The notes beneath the pieces were generated by a model. It worked only from the letters and a program-made list of their open reading frames with translations. It was not told the DNA's origin and did no database searches. Shown here piece after piece: positions 23,990-36,000 of a DNA stretch of 64,000 nt. This DNA comes from Dimorphilus gyrociliatus (Eukaryota; Annelida; Polychaeta; Dinophilidae), in assembly GCA_904063045.1 (NCBI GenBank), contig CAJFCJ010000012.1, positions 1,178,001 through 1,242,000 of the forward strand, in the 5' to 3' direction. The first letter of the stretch is position 1. Every line of letters begins with the position of its first letter. The translations under genes were made by a program, and so were the position numbers.

Positions 23990-25229
23990 GAAGGAGGAAA
24001 AAAAGAAATTAAGAAAGATAGAAAAAGGTGAATTTGACCTTGAAAATTTCTATAATAAGTCAATCTTATGAAAAATGCACAATATGTATATTCATATTTA
24101 ACGTATCTTTTTTTCTTCAAACAGTTTCGATTTTTCTCTCTTCTCGACGCCGCATAAAAAGGAATCGTTATCCCGTATTCAAGCTTATTTTCGCACGACA
24201 CCTTGACCTTGGCCTGATTGCGGTAGCGATTTTTTTTTCCTTTGCAAAGCGAACAGCAAAAGTTGCTCTTACTCTCGTTTCGGTTGTGTCACTTTTATCG
24301 TGATGTGCCTTTTTCCTCCGCATTATAATCGAATTCTTTTCGGTCTGTAGGATAGAAGATAGGTAGTTATTAGCCACGTTTATGATTGATTGGATTAACG
24401 CTTGCTGCTCGCTCACCCGTCGGGCGATTTCGTTTTCTCATTTGTCGTTTTTTTTCTCTATTTTTCTTTTGGCGTTCGCTTGATATGAAGTGATAGGCTT
24501 CTAAAAATTAATAAATAATTTAAGATGTGACTTTTAAAAAATAAATAAATAAATAAATTAAAAGCGAATATATTTACATAAGATGCATCAATTAGCAGGT
24601 GAGAGCACTACAATTCGATTATTGGATAAGTTGGCCATATTCGTACAAAAAAAATCATACTCCCTTACGGCTACTTGAAGTGAATAATGTAAGAGGCCAA
24701 CGTCTACAGGAAATATACTTTCCGTTTATTATGGTCCTCTACACCATTCATCGGCCATCTAATTAAAGCCATTCCAGACAGCGCTGACAATGTCAGATAA
24801 GCCCGTATATACAGGCCGACTGTAAACAAGCTGTATAAAAAAAATCGATTGGCTACGACCTTTTTAAAAAATGCGTAAGAAACAATCCTCTTTAATCCAT
24901 TTTAAGCCTATAATTAGAATATAATTGTTCTAAAATGCAATATATAGCCTAATCAAATATAAAGCTGGACGGGTGTCGATAAGTATTCGATTTACGTGTC
25001 CAGGGTAAGTTCCATTCTTTCTTTCAATTTCATATAGTGATTACAACTGACCATCGATTCAATAAAAGAACATTCTCGTTTAAATTGCGATCGTCCACAG
25101 GGACGTTGACGAGTCACGAATGCCTATAATTAATGCGTTTTCACTAATTATATGGAGAATACAAAGCAAGAATTGCGACTTGGAGCTGCATTACAGTGGT
25201 AGGTAACGCTTACAATAAATTGCACTGAG

Positions 25230-25510
25230 TGGGAGGGAAAAGAAAAAAAAACACACGATTAGAAAGAGGTATTGACAGGAAGAAAGTGAAAGAGAGAGGG
25301 AGAGATTGAGAGATCCTCAGGAAAGAAATTACGATAGGGAGGGAAAGATTCATAAATATAGAAGAAAATCTATGCATATAAGGATTAAAAGAGAGTGAAA
25401 AAAGCTATGAGAGAAAGAGAGAGATAGATATAGAGAAACTAGATAGAATGAAGGACTAAGAGACAGACACTGAAAGAGAAGAGAGAGAGAGAGAGAGAGT
25501 GTGTGTGTCA
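25230..25510. repeat. GA-rich tract with (AG)n and (TG)n runs
   Basis: Long interrupted AGAGA/GAAAG purine tract ending in a clean AG run then GTGTGTGT near 25485-25508. Low-complexity DNA with no coding content. Confidence 0.8.
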
Positions 25511-26848
25511 GTAAGAGACGAGAGGCTTTTCTCCCTTCTTTTCTTCTATTTTCTATTCAAATTATACATTGCATAGTCGACTTTTCTATGTTTATTGATT
25601 TGCATAAAGCGTAATAATATTGCTATTTCGACAAATCAATTCGTCTTCTCAGACCTCCAGAAAGTCGTATGATTTAATTTACAAAATCAATCTAATAATA
25701 GGGAAAGCTGCGCTTTCCCTCCTTTATAGTATAGTGTTCCTGTTACATACACTTACTAAATAAACTAACCACGTATTGCCTAATACAAACTCTATTGCAG
25801 TTAATGTATTAATTGGTAAAGCTAAGCCATTATATTAGAGTTGCAAGATTATACTTAACTCTTAGGCGTATACGTTTGTAACGAAGATATAGTAGTAGTT
25901 AATTCCATTATTAGCGACACGTTATTAAAAATAAAATTCCTATGGAAATCAATAATATGTAGAAACAAATGAAATTCGATCGACGCTTTTATATAGGCGT
26001 CGTATGAAACGTTTTTACCCTTTCCCTGAATAAAATGGGAGATAGAATAGAATAGTAAAGCTAATCTAGCGGTTCCGCATCAACGGTTGCATTTGAAACG
26101 CATTTTTACGGTTAATAAAATCCGTTCAATGAGAGTATATCTCGATTTAGGCGTCACCTAGCCCCATTATTTGCAGGAGTCTCGCATTACCCTATACATG
26201 AAAAAGCGTTAAAGATAATACATAAAAAATACTCGACGGTCCCTTGGTGACGTACGTGACTAAGCTTCGTTTTACCTGCCAGGTATCGAACAGTAGAGCA
26301 GACTGCAGAAATTTAATTCGTATATTTACTAAATTACATATGATACTTTATGGAAAGTTTCAAATGAATAGTAAAGCATCTTTTTTTGCGGTTGTCGTAT
26401 AAATAAAAGGCCGGCGCTCTTGTAGTGCTTTTCTAATTTATCACGTCCGCTCTAAGCAGGGTTGTTTATAATCTAAATAGGCCTACGCTAATGGTATCGG
26501 TTAAGAAGTTTTAGAAGCGTGGTTTGAAGATTTCAGTCCAACATTTGTCTCATATTGTAAAAATAGTCTAAACATTGGATGGACGGATAAGACATCTTTT
26601 AAGAATTTTCTCATGAGTTTATGTATTATTTATGATCTTGTATAGTGAAACATCGTGTTAATATTACAATTATTAGATCAAGTGCATATAAATGAAGAGA
26701 TAAGAGTTGTGGGAATAAAAAGGAAAATTGAGGGTTTAGAGCAACGGTGAAGAAAATGAAATATAAACAGATAAAATTAAGTAGCGGTTTTAGAGTATAT
26801 ATGGATAAATAAATAAATACACAAATAACTATATAAATAAATAAATAA

Positions 26849-26910
26849 GTATATATATATATATATATATATATATGGATATATATACTGTATATATACA
26901 GTATATATAA
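26849..26910. repeat. AT microsatellite with a long perfect palindrome
   Basis: An AT dinucleotide run at 26849-26876 is followed at about 26881-26908 by a self-complementary sequence built on ATACTGTAT and its complement ATACAGTAT. It could extrude a cruciform. Confidence 0.8.
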
Positions 26911-27169
26911 CTTTATAGGTTTTTTTCATCATTTCTAGCAATGACAGAGAGAAAAATTTAGATTTTTTTTCTCTTTACTTTACCTAAAGACTAAGAAAAT
27001 GTTTATATGTACATAAGAAATAAAAAGCTTTTTCAACCACCGATGTCGGACTCTCAAACAAATTCGATTATTCGTTTGCATAATGTAGGGTTATATGCCT
27101 GAACAGTCGTTTTTTCTGGAAACACGTTCGGTGAGTTGTTGGAGCGCGGCACGGAGCTGGGTTTGTTGT

Positions 27170-27898
27170 CTAATTTCTGCAGAAAACGAACTCGTTGTAA
27201 TGGTTCCATTTGCATTCCTCTGAGTCGTTGCCTGGTTTTACTTCTCCAGCACTATTTGTACCAGAGCCACAAGAACCAACCATCTTAAAGCCACCCTCTT
27301 GCAGCATATCAAATGCTTGTTCTAAATAGGAATGTTTGAGAAAGAACCTCGAACTGTAGCGATCGTCTCCACCTCTATCGGGATCTCTCGATTCGTTAAG
27401 CGTATCGCCAAATATTTCACGGCACGCTGATACTCTACCGCAAATGAGAATTCTTGATAACTTTCGAAATTTGACATCAGCTAATCCATCTCGGCCAAAT
27501 GCAAATGTTCCACGATAACTGACCGTTATGTAGCCATTCGACTGTAATTGAGTGGAACCCCTAGAATTCTGTACGTATCTAACCATCGCAGGTATTTTAA
27601 AAAATTCCGCCTCATTCTTCAATCTCTCTCGTTCTTGGAAATTTTCAGGTAAAACTAATTTTCCGTTGCGAAGGAAGTCGAGTATATAGCGGAATAGGAC
27701 ACCATCTCGGTCCAAGAAATATTTTCCTTTGTTATCTTTAAGTATAATTGTCGAACCTTTATATTTTCCAGTAAATATTTGACCTAATAATGATTCTCCA
27801 TCTTTTGTTAAGGTGCTCAAGGCGGTTGTATAAAATACACCACCAACGTTAAGTTCCACAATAGGGGGAAAAGGTTCGCCGACGTTCTCTGACGCCAT
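27170..27898 (-). CDS. KCTD8/12/16-type BTB protein (GABA-B receptor auxiliary-subunit family)
   Basis: Intronless frame of 242 codons from ATG 27896-27898 to TAG at 27170. Residues about 12-110 form a BTB/T1 domain: IVELNVGGVFYTTALSTL, FLDRDGVLFRYILDFLRNG, EAEFFKIPAMV. A second folded domain follows, matching the H1 domain special to KCTD8/12/16: GYITVSYRGTFAFGRDG, FGDTLNESRDPDR, SRFFLKHSYLEQAFDML and a closing NEFVFCR. In vertebrates these proteins form pentamers through the BTB domain, bind the GABA-B2 receptor tail and use H1 to desensitise G-protein signalling. An invertebrate member could do the same, but that is inference. The long C-terminal H2 region of KCTD8/16 is absent, so it is closest in size to a compact KCTD12. 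Confidence 0.92.
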   Translation of the reverse strand: MASENVGEPFPPIVELNVGGVFYTTALSTLTKDGESLLGQIFTGKYKGSTIILKDNKGKYFLDRDGVLFRYILDFLRNGKLVLPENFQERERLKNEAEFFKIPAMVRYVQNSRGSTQLQSNGYITVSYRGTFAFGRDGLADVKFRKLSRILICGRVSACREIFGDTLNESRDPDRGGDDRYSSRFFLKHSYLEQAFDMLQEGGFKMVGSCGSGTNSAGEVKPGNDSEECKWNHYNEFVFCRN

Positions 27899-28398
27899 AA
27901 CCAGATGTGAAAGATAAAAGTACGCTCACAGCGACACCTACTGGTCACAGAGTTTCGACGCGAATCGATCGGTACAACGCCACTATTTTCTATAATAAAC
28001 TACTACTGACGTCATTCCAAAGACTGTTTTATTATCTTGTTCTCAAGTAGATTATATTATGCAATTATATTGATCGTAAAACGAACAGCGAGAGAAACGA
28101 GAAAGGAGAGAAGGAAACAGAGAAAAGGTGAAAAGACATTACTATCAGAAACAGAGTCAAATTGAAAGAGAGGGAGTTAGATAGAGCGTGAGAGATAGGG
28201 AAAGAGATTTAGAGTTAGATATATATATATATACATATAGAATACATGTACTGTATGTATGCATATAGTATATACATATCTAATGTTATACCGTATATAG
28301 AATACATATTTATACTGAATATGCACTTCATATAGAGAAAAAGATTATGTGTATGTATGTGTTTCAGCAAAAGAGAAAAAAAGACAAATAAATATATA

Positions 28399-28432
<34 letters not shown>

Positions 28433-29530
28433 AAACTTAAATGTACGTCACAATTTCGTCAAAGAGAACAGACGCCCACGTACGCACTGTACGAATCTTA
28501 AAAATTAAACTTTCACAAATTAGAGAGACGTCTATTCTCCTATTATAAGCTACATTTTGGCAGAAACAAACAACTCGAAGGCTTGGGGAACGTTCTTCGA
28601 TAAAACTAGAAAAATGAGGTCTTATGCAAACCCGTTTGCATCCGAACTTTCGTTTAATTTTTACCAAACAGCAAAAAGTTAGATACAGCATTACCAGACT
28701 GATCATTTTGCACAAAACTATTTTATATTTCCTTTTTCTTTCTAATATCTTTTAGTGTATTAACAATATATGTATAACTATACATAAATACATACATAAC
28801 CGATGCACACCAAAGAGCATACACAGTATGCAGTAGAAATAAACTGCATAAACAATGTATAATGTCATTGTGTACTGTCATGTTGTATTCATATAATCAT
28901 ACATGTAGCTTTTTTAATCTTTTACCTTTTTCTTGCAATTGAATCAGCCTATGCACCATGTACACGATACATAAATATATATATGTATATATACATAAAC
29001 ATATACATATACATATATATATTTATACGAATTTTTTATTGCAAACTGGAAGAGAATTATGTGCTATAACTATGTACAATTAAGTAATCAACATTGTGAC
29101 TGTAGACTTGCGGATTACAGAGGAACATTGTGCTTAACGATTATTGCATGATATGCAAGTCTGTTTACAGTTGTTTTTTTCTGTCTATGTCATGTACATA
29201 TATACAGTAAAAAAATGGCATTAAGGACATTGCACATAAACAGAGTTAATGTTGACTATTATCTTATTTCTGTTTATATACATGTACACTTACATACGCT
29301 TATGTATAACATAAAACATCCTTTTACTCATATATGTATAATATATATATATACTAAGTTCAAATACTTTTAAATTGAGAGAGAATTAGAGAGAACTGTA
29401 CAAATCTGCAGACATAGTTCTTCATTTATCCTTATTTTTTCAACGCCTGTACAAAAACGTACAAGAAAACCTACAATCGTATAAAGGCTAAGGATAGATT
29501 GGTAAGAAATCAAACTTTTATAGGCCCTGT

Positions 29531-29570
<40 letters not shown>

Positions 29571-30046
29571 TTCTATAAATATATATATATACATACATAG
29601 TAGATGTATAAATGTTATTCTTACCCTATTCTTAGTTTTAAAAGACGAATAAAAAGAGAAAGAAAGTTAAAATGACAAATATCTTAAACTAATATCGGTA
29701 TTCACAAGGTTTTTATCAATCAGCCGAAATAGACAATTAATACACTCCCCTATTGACAAAAAACCATTAACGAGGAACAATGAAGAAGGGAATGGTATTT
29801 AGCAAACAATGATGCTTATTTGTTTTGGCATGTAAGATTTTGCAAATAAAACACGAAACAAGAGCAACTTAAACAGTTTGTATTTTGTTAAAAACTGGAA
29901 GGCAACAGCCAATCAGTGCAAAGACCAGAATAATCGGCAACCAGCAGCTAACAAGTAATGATTTTTGTTTGATCAGTTAGATGTATTCCAGCAGGTGGCC
30001 ATAGCTTTTCAATAATGAGGACGCCATCTATACTATGGTAACTTTT
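27899..30046. other. Intergenic region rich in AT microsatellites
   Basis: No gene is recognised. AT/TATG-type microsatellites lie at about 28218-28275, 28390-28430, 28975-29025, 29338-29354 and 29535-29600. A TTG-started frame at 28437-28715 (-) has no family features and is probably chance. The last 100 bases before 30047 would be the 3' UTR of the EF-hand gene. Confidence 0.5.
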
Positions 30047-33000
30047 CTACTTGTTGTACATCATTTTAATAAATTCTGCACGGGGATAAGACAGGGAAAG
30101 GTAATGTAAAAAGGAATAGATGAATGATATAGTTTAGAAAAAAAGGTTTAAGCAAGGAAGACCTTTTTTTTTCTTAATATTTAGATACCTTCGTAATTAA
30201 TTTTTCCATCTCCGTCCTTATCTGCTGATTTAATCATTGCTTTAATGTCTTTTTCATTTAATTTTTCACCAAGATTGTTCATTGTGAGGCGTAATTCTTG
30301 GGCATCAATAACTCCATTACCATCAATATCGAATACTTTGAACGCCTGACGCATTTCAGCTTCCATTCGCCTTTTTTTAGCTTCTTCATTGTTGCCACTG
30401 CCAATCGTTGTGCGTGACATCATCCTCAGAAACTCGTTAAAGTCGATTGTTCCGTTACCTGTTATTGAACCCATGTTAAAAAGGGCATAGCATTTAATCA
30501 TAGTGTTTTCATAGGATATAGGAAGAGCACAGTGTCACAGAAACATGCAAATGTAACTTATTAATGTAAATAGTAAGCTAAAGCAGTAACGAGAGGAAGC
30601 AGAGAAACAACAACTTAATGCACTTTGCCAATGATTTTACTAATCCTTCCAGTTTTTTCTTGGAGTATATATCTTCTATAACGAGCTGTAAAATGTTGAA
30701 TTAGCTTACAAAAAACCGTAGATGGCGCTTTAATCAAGCATCTTCTTTTAGGCTAAATACGGAATCATAATACTATACCTGGGACTTTAATCTATCTACT
30801 TTCTACTTGATCACAACACCGTAAATCTGTACCCCAAAAAAAAAATCAATTCAACCATAATGCGATCAAAAGAGTGTGCATTACACGAAGAAAAAACGTT
30901 GAAAAAAATCGGGTCATCACAAAAATGGTGCATAAACACAAATCACTGCCCTCGGGCGTCAACTGACCGTCTATATCGACGTTTTTCACCATGGAATGAA
31001 GCTCTTTCGAACTAAACGGAAGACCTAATGTCCGCATAACGTTACCCAATTCTGAGGCCGCAATAACACCGTTTTTATCTTGGTCGAACATGTCGAACGC
31101 CTGTTTTATATCTGTACATATTGGAAAAAAAGCGTTCTGAAAATATCCAGACCGGTAACAATCAATATAGAGAAATGGCTACTCGGGACGCCAACAAAGC
31201 GTCAAATTATGGTAGGTTTTTGGCTGTGATTTTTTTCTATTCCATTTTAAGAGAACATCGTGTTGGAAGAAAAGCTTTTTAACGAAAGCGTATAGATTAT
31301 CGATAGAGCCTTTCTTTCGTCCTTTTTTTCTCTCTCGCTCAGAGATAAATTAAGGGCGATTCTGCCCAAGAAAAATTGAAAAACCTTCGAATAACAAGGA
31401 TTTCTTCATTTCTCTTTGCCTTTAAACTCTTGATTACATGAAACCCTGCAGAATGTAGCCAGAGAAAGTGAATTTAGCTAACGTACCTTCGATTGTATAG
31501 CCTTCGGGAATGGATGGTTGGTTAGGAGCCTTCGCCATTGCTGGTCTCGCACTATTTGACGTCGTTAGTGGCGCAATTCGAGCGTCTGTGATGACGTCAC
31601 TTTGGTTGGGGCTAGTAGCAGTTTGTGGGGGCTGCGTAAGGAAAAAAATATGAAAAAAGGGAGAAAATTTGCTGAAAGAAGTGATGTAAAAATTATTAAA
31701 TAAAAAATTCTGCCTAAATCAATTAAAATATTGATGAAATCTTGGATTTCAAGATAAATGCTACAAGAATATATATATAGAGTATGATATATTCAGTAAA
31801 TCTATATGAAATATGTATTAAAAATATCGATGTTTATATATATATATATTTACATATATATATATATAAATACATAATTTATATATACTATATACACTAT
31901 ATACAATTCATAGCGTAAACTGATAGTATAATTTTATATAATCGAGTTAATTCTATACTATTCAAAAGTTTTACTGTATTTATATAATTAATAATATTTA
32001 TAAAAAGTTGTTATTTTTAACAACCACTAATTATATTGCTCTTGTTTTTATTGTATCCAATTTATAGGCTAAATGTTTTTCCCGTCTTTTTTTATTCATT
32101 TAGAACAACTTTTTATCATATTAGTATATATATATATATATTTATATGCCATATTTTGATAGCATTCATTTCCAGATTGTAAATCTATAGATATATGCAT
32201 ATATAAGTTTATATATATGCGGATGTTAACGGTAATTGGTTAAGTCCTCCATCACACAATAATCCCTTTACAATAGGTGTTACTATTTTTAAGCAACAAG
32301 AGAGGCTAAAATATAATAAGGATTAATATCTATTAAGTTTTAACTTTAACTATAATAAAACAGTTTTACAATCATCTGCACTAAGATTAAGTAACGGCTT
32401 AAAATGTTTTCTCTTTAAGAGGGATAAATTTCGATTTGGTTTGGGGTCAGAGTGAAAATTCCCAAGATATTAATTAATAGCTTTATCTAGTACAAAACAC
32501 TTGATATTAGCATTCGTTATCAACGAAAATTTATACGTTGTTTTTATTAATTACTAATTTTAAACTATCGCTTTCACCTAATACCAGTAACATATACTCG
32601 CTCTACTGTATCCTATTGACCAAAATACTTTATATTGCTTTTACGATATATTAGATTCTATATAATAATAATAATAATAACTATCTAGAAAGTATAATAT
32701 GTACGGAATAGGATAAAAATATAAATATGTGTGTAAATAGATTAAAAAAGGAATATGTAATAAATATAATATATATGTATATATGCTAAACATGCTTAGG
32801 GGTCGATACTGCATCTGTCAAAGTAATCAATGCGCCAAGCACGTATAAAGGAACGGTGTAAGAGTGCAATGAAGACTAGGTAGTATTTGTGATAAGCTAT
32901 AAAAATCATTCAACAACGAAATTCGAAATAAAAAATATGTAGCATGCTTAATTGAATTTGAGCCGCGCCTGTTAATTTTCTAAACTCAATTACATAAAAA

Positions 33001-36000
33001 TGGCTGCGGCGATTGCGTTTCGAAACAAATTATTCGGCCATTGATTCGGTAGAGGGAGTTCAGTTAGTGGCGAAAATTCCCTCGTGAGTGTCAATTCGCT
33101 AAACTTATTAAGTTTATTTACTAGGTCGTCGGGACCGAACGTTGTGACCGAAGAGGAAAAAAACGTGCGCTTTTATGCATTCGCTCTAACGTAATTTTCG
33201 TCTCCGAGAGCACATTTGCGAAGGCCTTCTTTAAATAGAACTATAAACCAAGGTTCCTTTTGAAGGCTTTTCGCCATATATACAACAAAATCTACTACGG
33301 AAACAATACAAAGAGAGGAAATATATTTTGACCTACCAAATAAGGTTCTTCTTCCAGACAGGACTGGCATTATTTAATTTAAAATTTTTGATCAATTCAT
33401 GGTAGAAATAGGAGAATGTGAAGAAAAGTAAACAAAGTACAACATATATAGACTATTTTACCATCACCCCTTTTGCTAGTGTTTTGCTTCTCTCTCTCTC
33501 TTTCGCTCTTTCTCTCTCTTTCGCTCTCTCTCTCTCTTTCACTCTATTCACTCTCATTGCCCTCTTTCCCTCTTTCATAGACACACACACGTTTCTCGCT
33601 CTCTCATAACCTACTTCTCACTATCAAGATAAATAATTGTACTACGGGTTTACTATATACGTTAGCGTGACAAAATCAGAATTTGAGCCGTTTTCTCCGT
33701 ATCGAGCGTGCAGGAATAGCAACGCTTTACGACTTCGTTTCATCTCATTAGTGCCTAGTCCCTTTCATCTTTCAACCGGCTTCCAATTATTTCTCATCCA
33801 AAATTAAACATTAATAAATTCTTACCAATATAAATTAAAAGAGAGTGAGCAGTTGTAAGGAGTTGTGGACGAAGGAGATTTCAAAAAAGGCATATGAGAA
33901 GGGGAATAAGGGATAAAGCATTTTCTTTACGCTTTTTCGCCCGCACCCGAAGAGAATCGATTTAAAGTTTATCGTGAATAAAAATCGATCGTCTCCTACC
34001 CTCGATAGACAGCTAAGGACGCTGTAGCCTCTCCCCTCTATTCCTCCTTTCCACCCCCCGGGCAGGGTTATATAAAATATAAACAGGAGGAAACCAAAAG
34101 AAAACAATAAGATTGGTCTTTTTTTAAAAGTAGGATCTCCGAACCGAACACTGTCCATTCAGGCGTACAGTTCGTTTCGCTGAATAATTTCGACTTGCTT
34201 CCTTTCTTTCTTATTAATATTTCTCGCTCTTTTTATAATTCATTTTTTTTTTAATAAAAATTTTAGGTAAAAACAACGAACTACGAACACAAATGAACAT
34301 GCTCAGCCATTCGCACGCGCACGAATTTGAGGTATTTATGTATTATCTTACTTAATACATATATGCCTCGTACACGCCTAAATATACTGTTTATATTTAA
34401 TGTAATTAGCTTTTCGAGAAATAGATATGCTTACCGGAAGTGGTTCTAAGGTGATTGGTTTAAACTTCCCTTGAAACATTTGCGTAAATTCTGTTAGAAA
34501 GGAAAAGAAAAGAAAAATTATACTGTAGGGAAACGTATAAACGATTATTTATAAAGCTACGTTACGCCTATGAAAGCATTACTGACAAGTCTTTCCTGTC
34601 CTACAGCAATACTTTTGACTATGATAAGCGAAATTTATAGTATGTAACATGGTTAAGCTTTCATGTTGTTTAATATAAGTGCACTTCAAGCCAACTGCAT
34701 ATGCAATAATTGCTGTGCCAGTAACAATTCAAGTCAATAAGTAACTACAATTTAGCGTATTGTCGCGATTGTCATAACGTCAGTTTCTATTTTTCTACGT
34801 CGCACTGGTGAAGCCGGTTGTAGTACAAACATTCAACGTCTGCCAGTGCAAACAAGAGGAAAAATGCCAATAGAAGAGCAGTTATATATATGCTAGTTCG
34901 TCAATCGATGAAACATACGAAACGGCCCAGCGTAAGGTTGTCTTAAACCGCAACTCCGACGCCGCCACCAACAACAAATGCATAATATATTTTCAGTACC
35001 TTTATAATTAATTTTTCCATCGCCATCCTGATCGGCTTCCTTTATCATTAATTCAACATCATTAAGTGTTAATTCTATGCCTAGTTCCTTCATAGTTTGC
35101 CTAATTTCTTCAGCAGTTATATAACCCGATCTGTCTTTATCGAAAACCTGTCAAAAAACGTATTAGCAATTAATAGATATTTAAAATATACGGTAAGTGT
35201 ACTATTACACATTATGAAATAAACGCTGTCACGCTCTGGACAGACGCTGATAAGCTATAATATTATTAGAATCATAAATCATAATAGAAGCGTTAGTATA
35301 CAAACATCCGAGCATTGGTTTAATTGGTAGAGAGGGAAGAGAGGACAACACACGTAAATAAAAGAAACAATTTATAATAACCTTGAAAGCCCTCCAAGCC
35401 TCTGGTTCAGTTGGCCTTGTATCAGCAGATGAACTCGATTTCCGACGGTCTCTTTGAGACATCATATTGATAAACTCATCGAATTCAAGCATTCCATTTT
35501 CTAAATAGAGAGGATTAAAGTTATTTTCATTAATCAACTTAAAAAACTTGTTGCTATTTATATTCCCCTTCCATCCCCCGCAGTATAAAACACATACTGT
35601 CAAGGTCAAATTTTTTAATCATTCTATCGATTAGCTTCTCATCCTGAGATAATCCCAGAGTTCGCATCACAGAACGTAATTCTACACCAGAGATGGCGCC
35701 ATCCCCGTTTTTGTCGAACAACGCAAACGCCACCTTTAGCTCTGTAAGGAAATTATTAATATATAAGAAAACCTACTAAAGTTTAAATGAGAAGTTTAAT
35801 TGAAAAAATTAGTTTATAGCCGATAATACCTTGCATTTGACTATCACTTAAACTCCCTGACTCAGGAATAGGCTTAATTACCTATGGATAAAATGTGATG
35901 CGAAAGTATAATTAATCGGATTTTGAGAATGTGTGGCTGAAACACACCTGACCAAATACTATGCGAACAAATTCTTCGTAATAAATTCGACCCCCTTTTT

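Larger units (their letters stand above)
23990..27169. other. Intergenic region after paramyosin
   Basis: It starts with the paramyosin 3' UTR; candidate AATAAA signals lie at 24510-24515 and in an AAAT repeat at 24540-24560. After that there is no coding frame I can support. Purine-rich (GA) tracts cover about 25230-25510, and an AT microsatellite with a perfect palindrome lies at 26849-26910. The right part would hold the 3' UTR of the KCTD gene. Confidence 0.55.

Noticed and set aside
23767-24201. Long antisense frame over the end of paramyosin
   Set aside because: It is the shadow of the paramyosin rod; the heptad pattern and tail signature belong to the plus strand.
28437-28715. 92-codon minus-strand frame
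   Set aside because: It starts at TTG, has no domain and is not linked by splice sites to a neighbour.
29370-29594. Minus-strand frame that could supply a final exon (EF…) for the EF-hand gene
   Set aside because: It is an AT-microsatellite translation. A much better last exon lies at 30047-30075 with a proper acceptor and a calmodulin-like end ([10 protein letters not shown]).
30181-30188. Reading straight through exon 30189-30458 to the TAA at 30181
   Set aside because: It would end the protein at INYEGI, cutting the last EF-hand helix. The GTATCT donor and the downstream exon restore a normal end.
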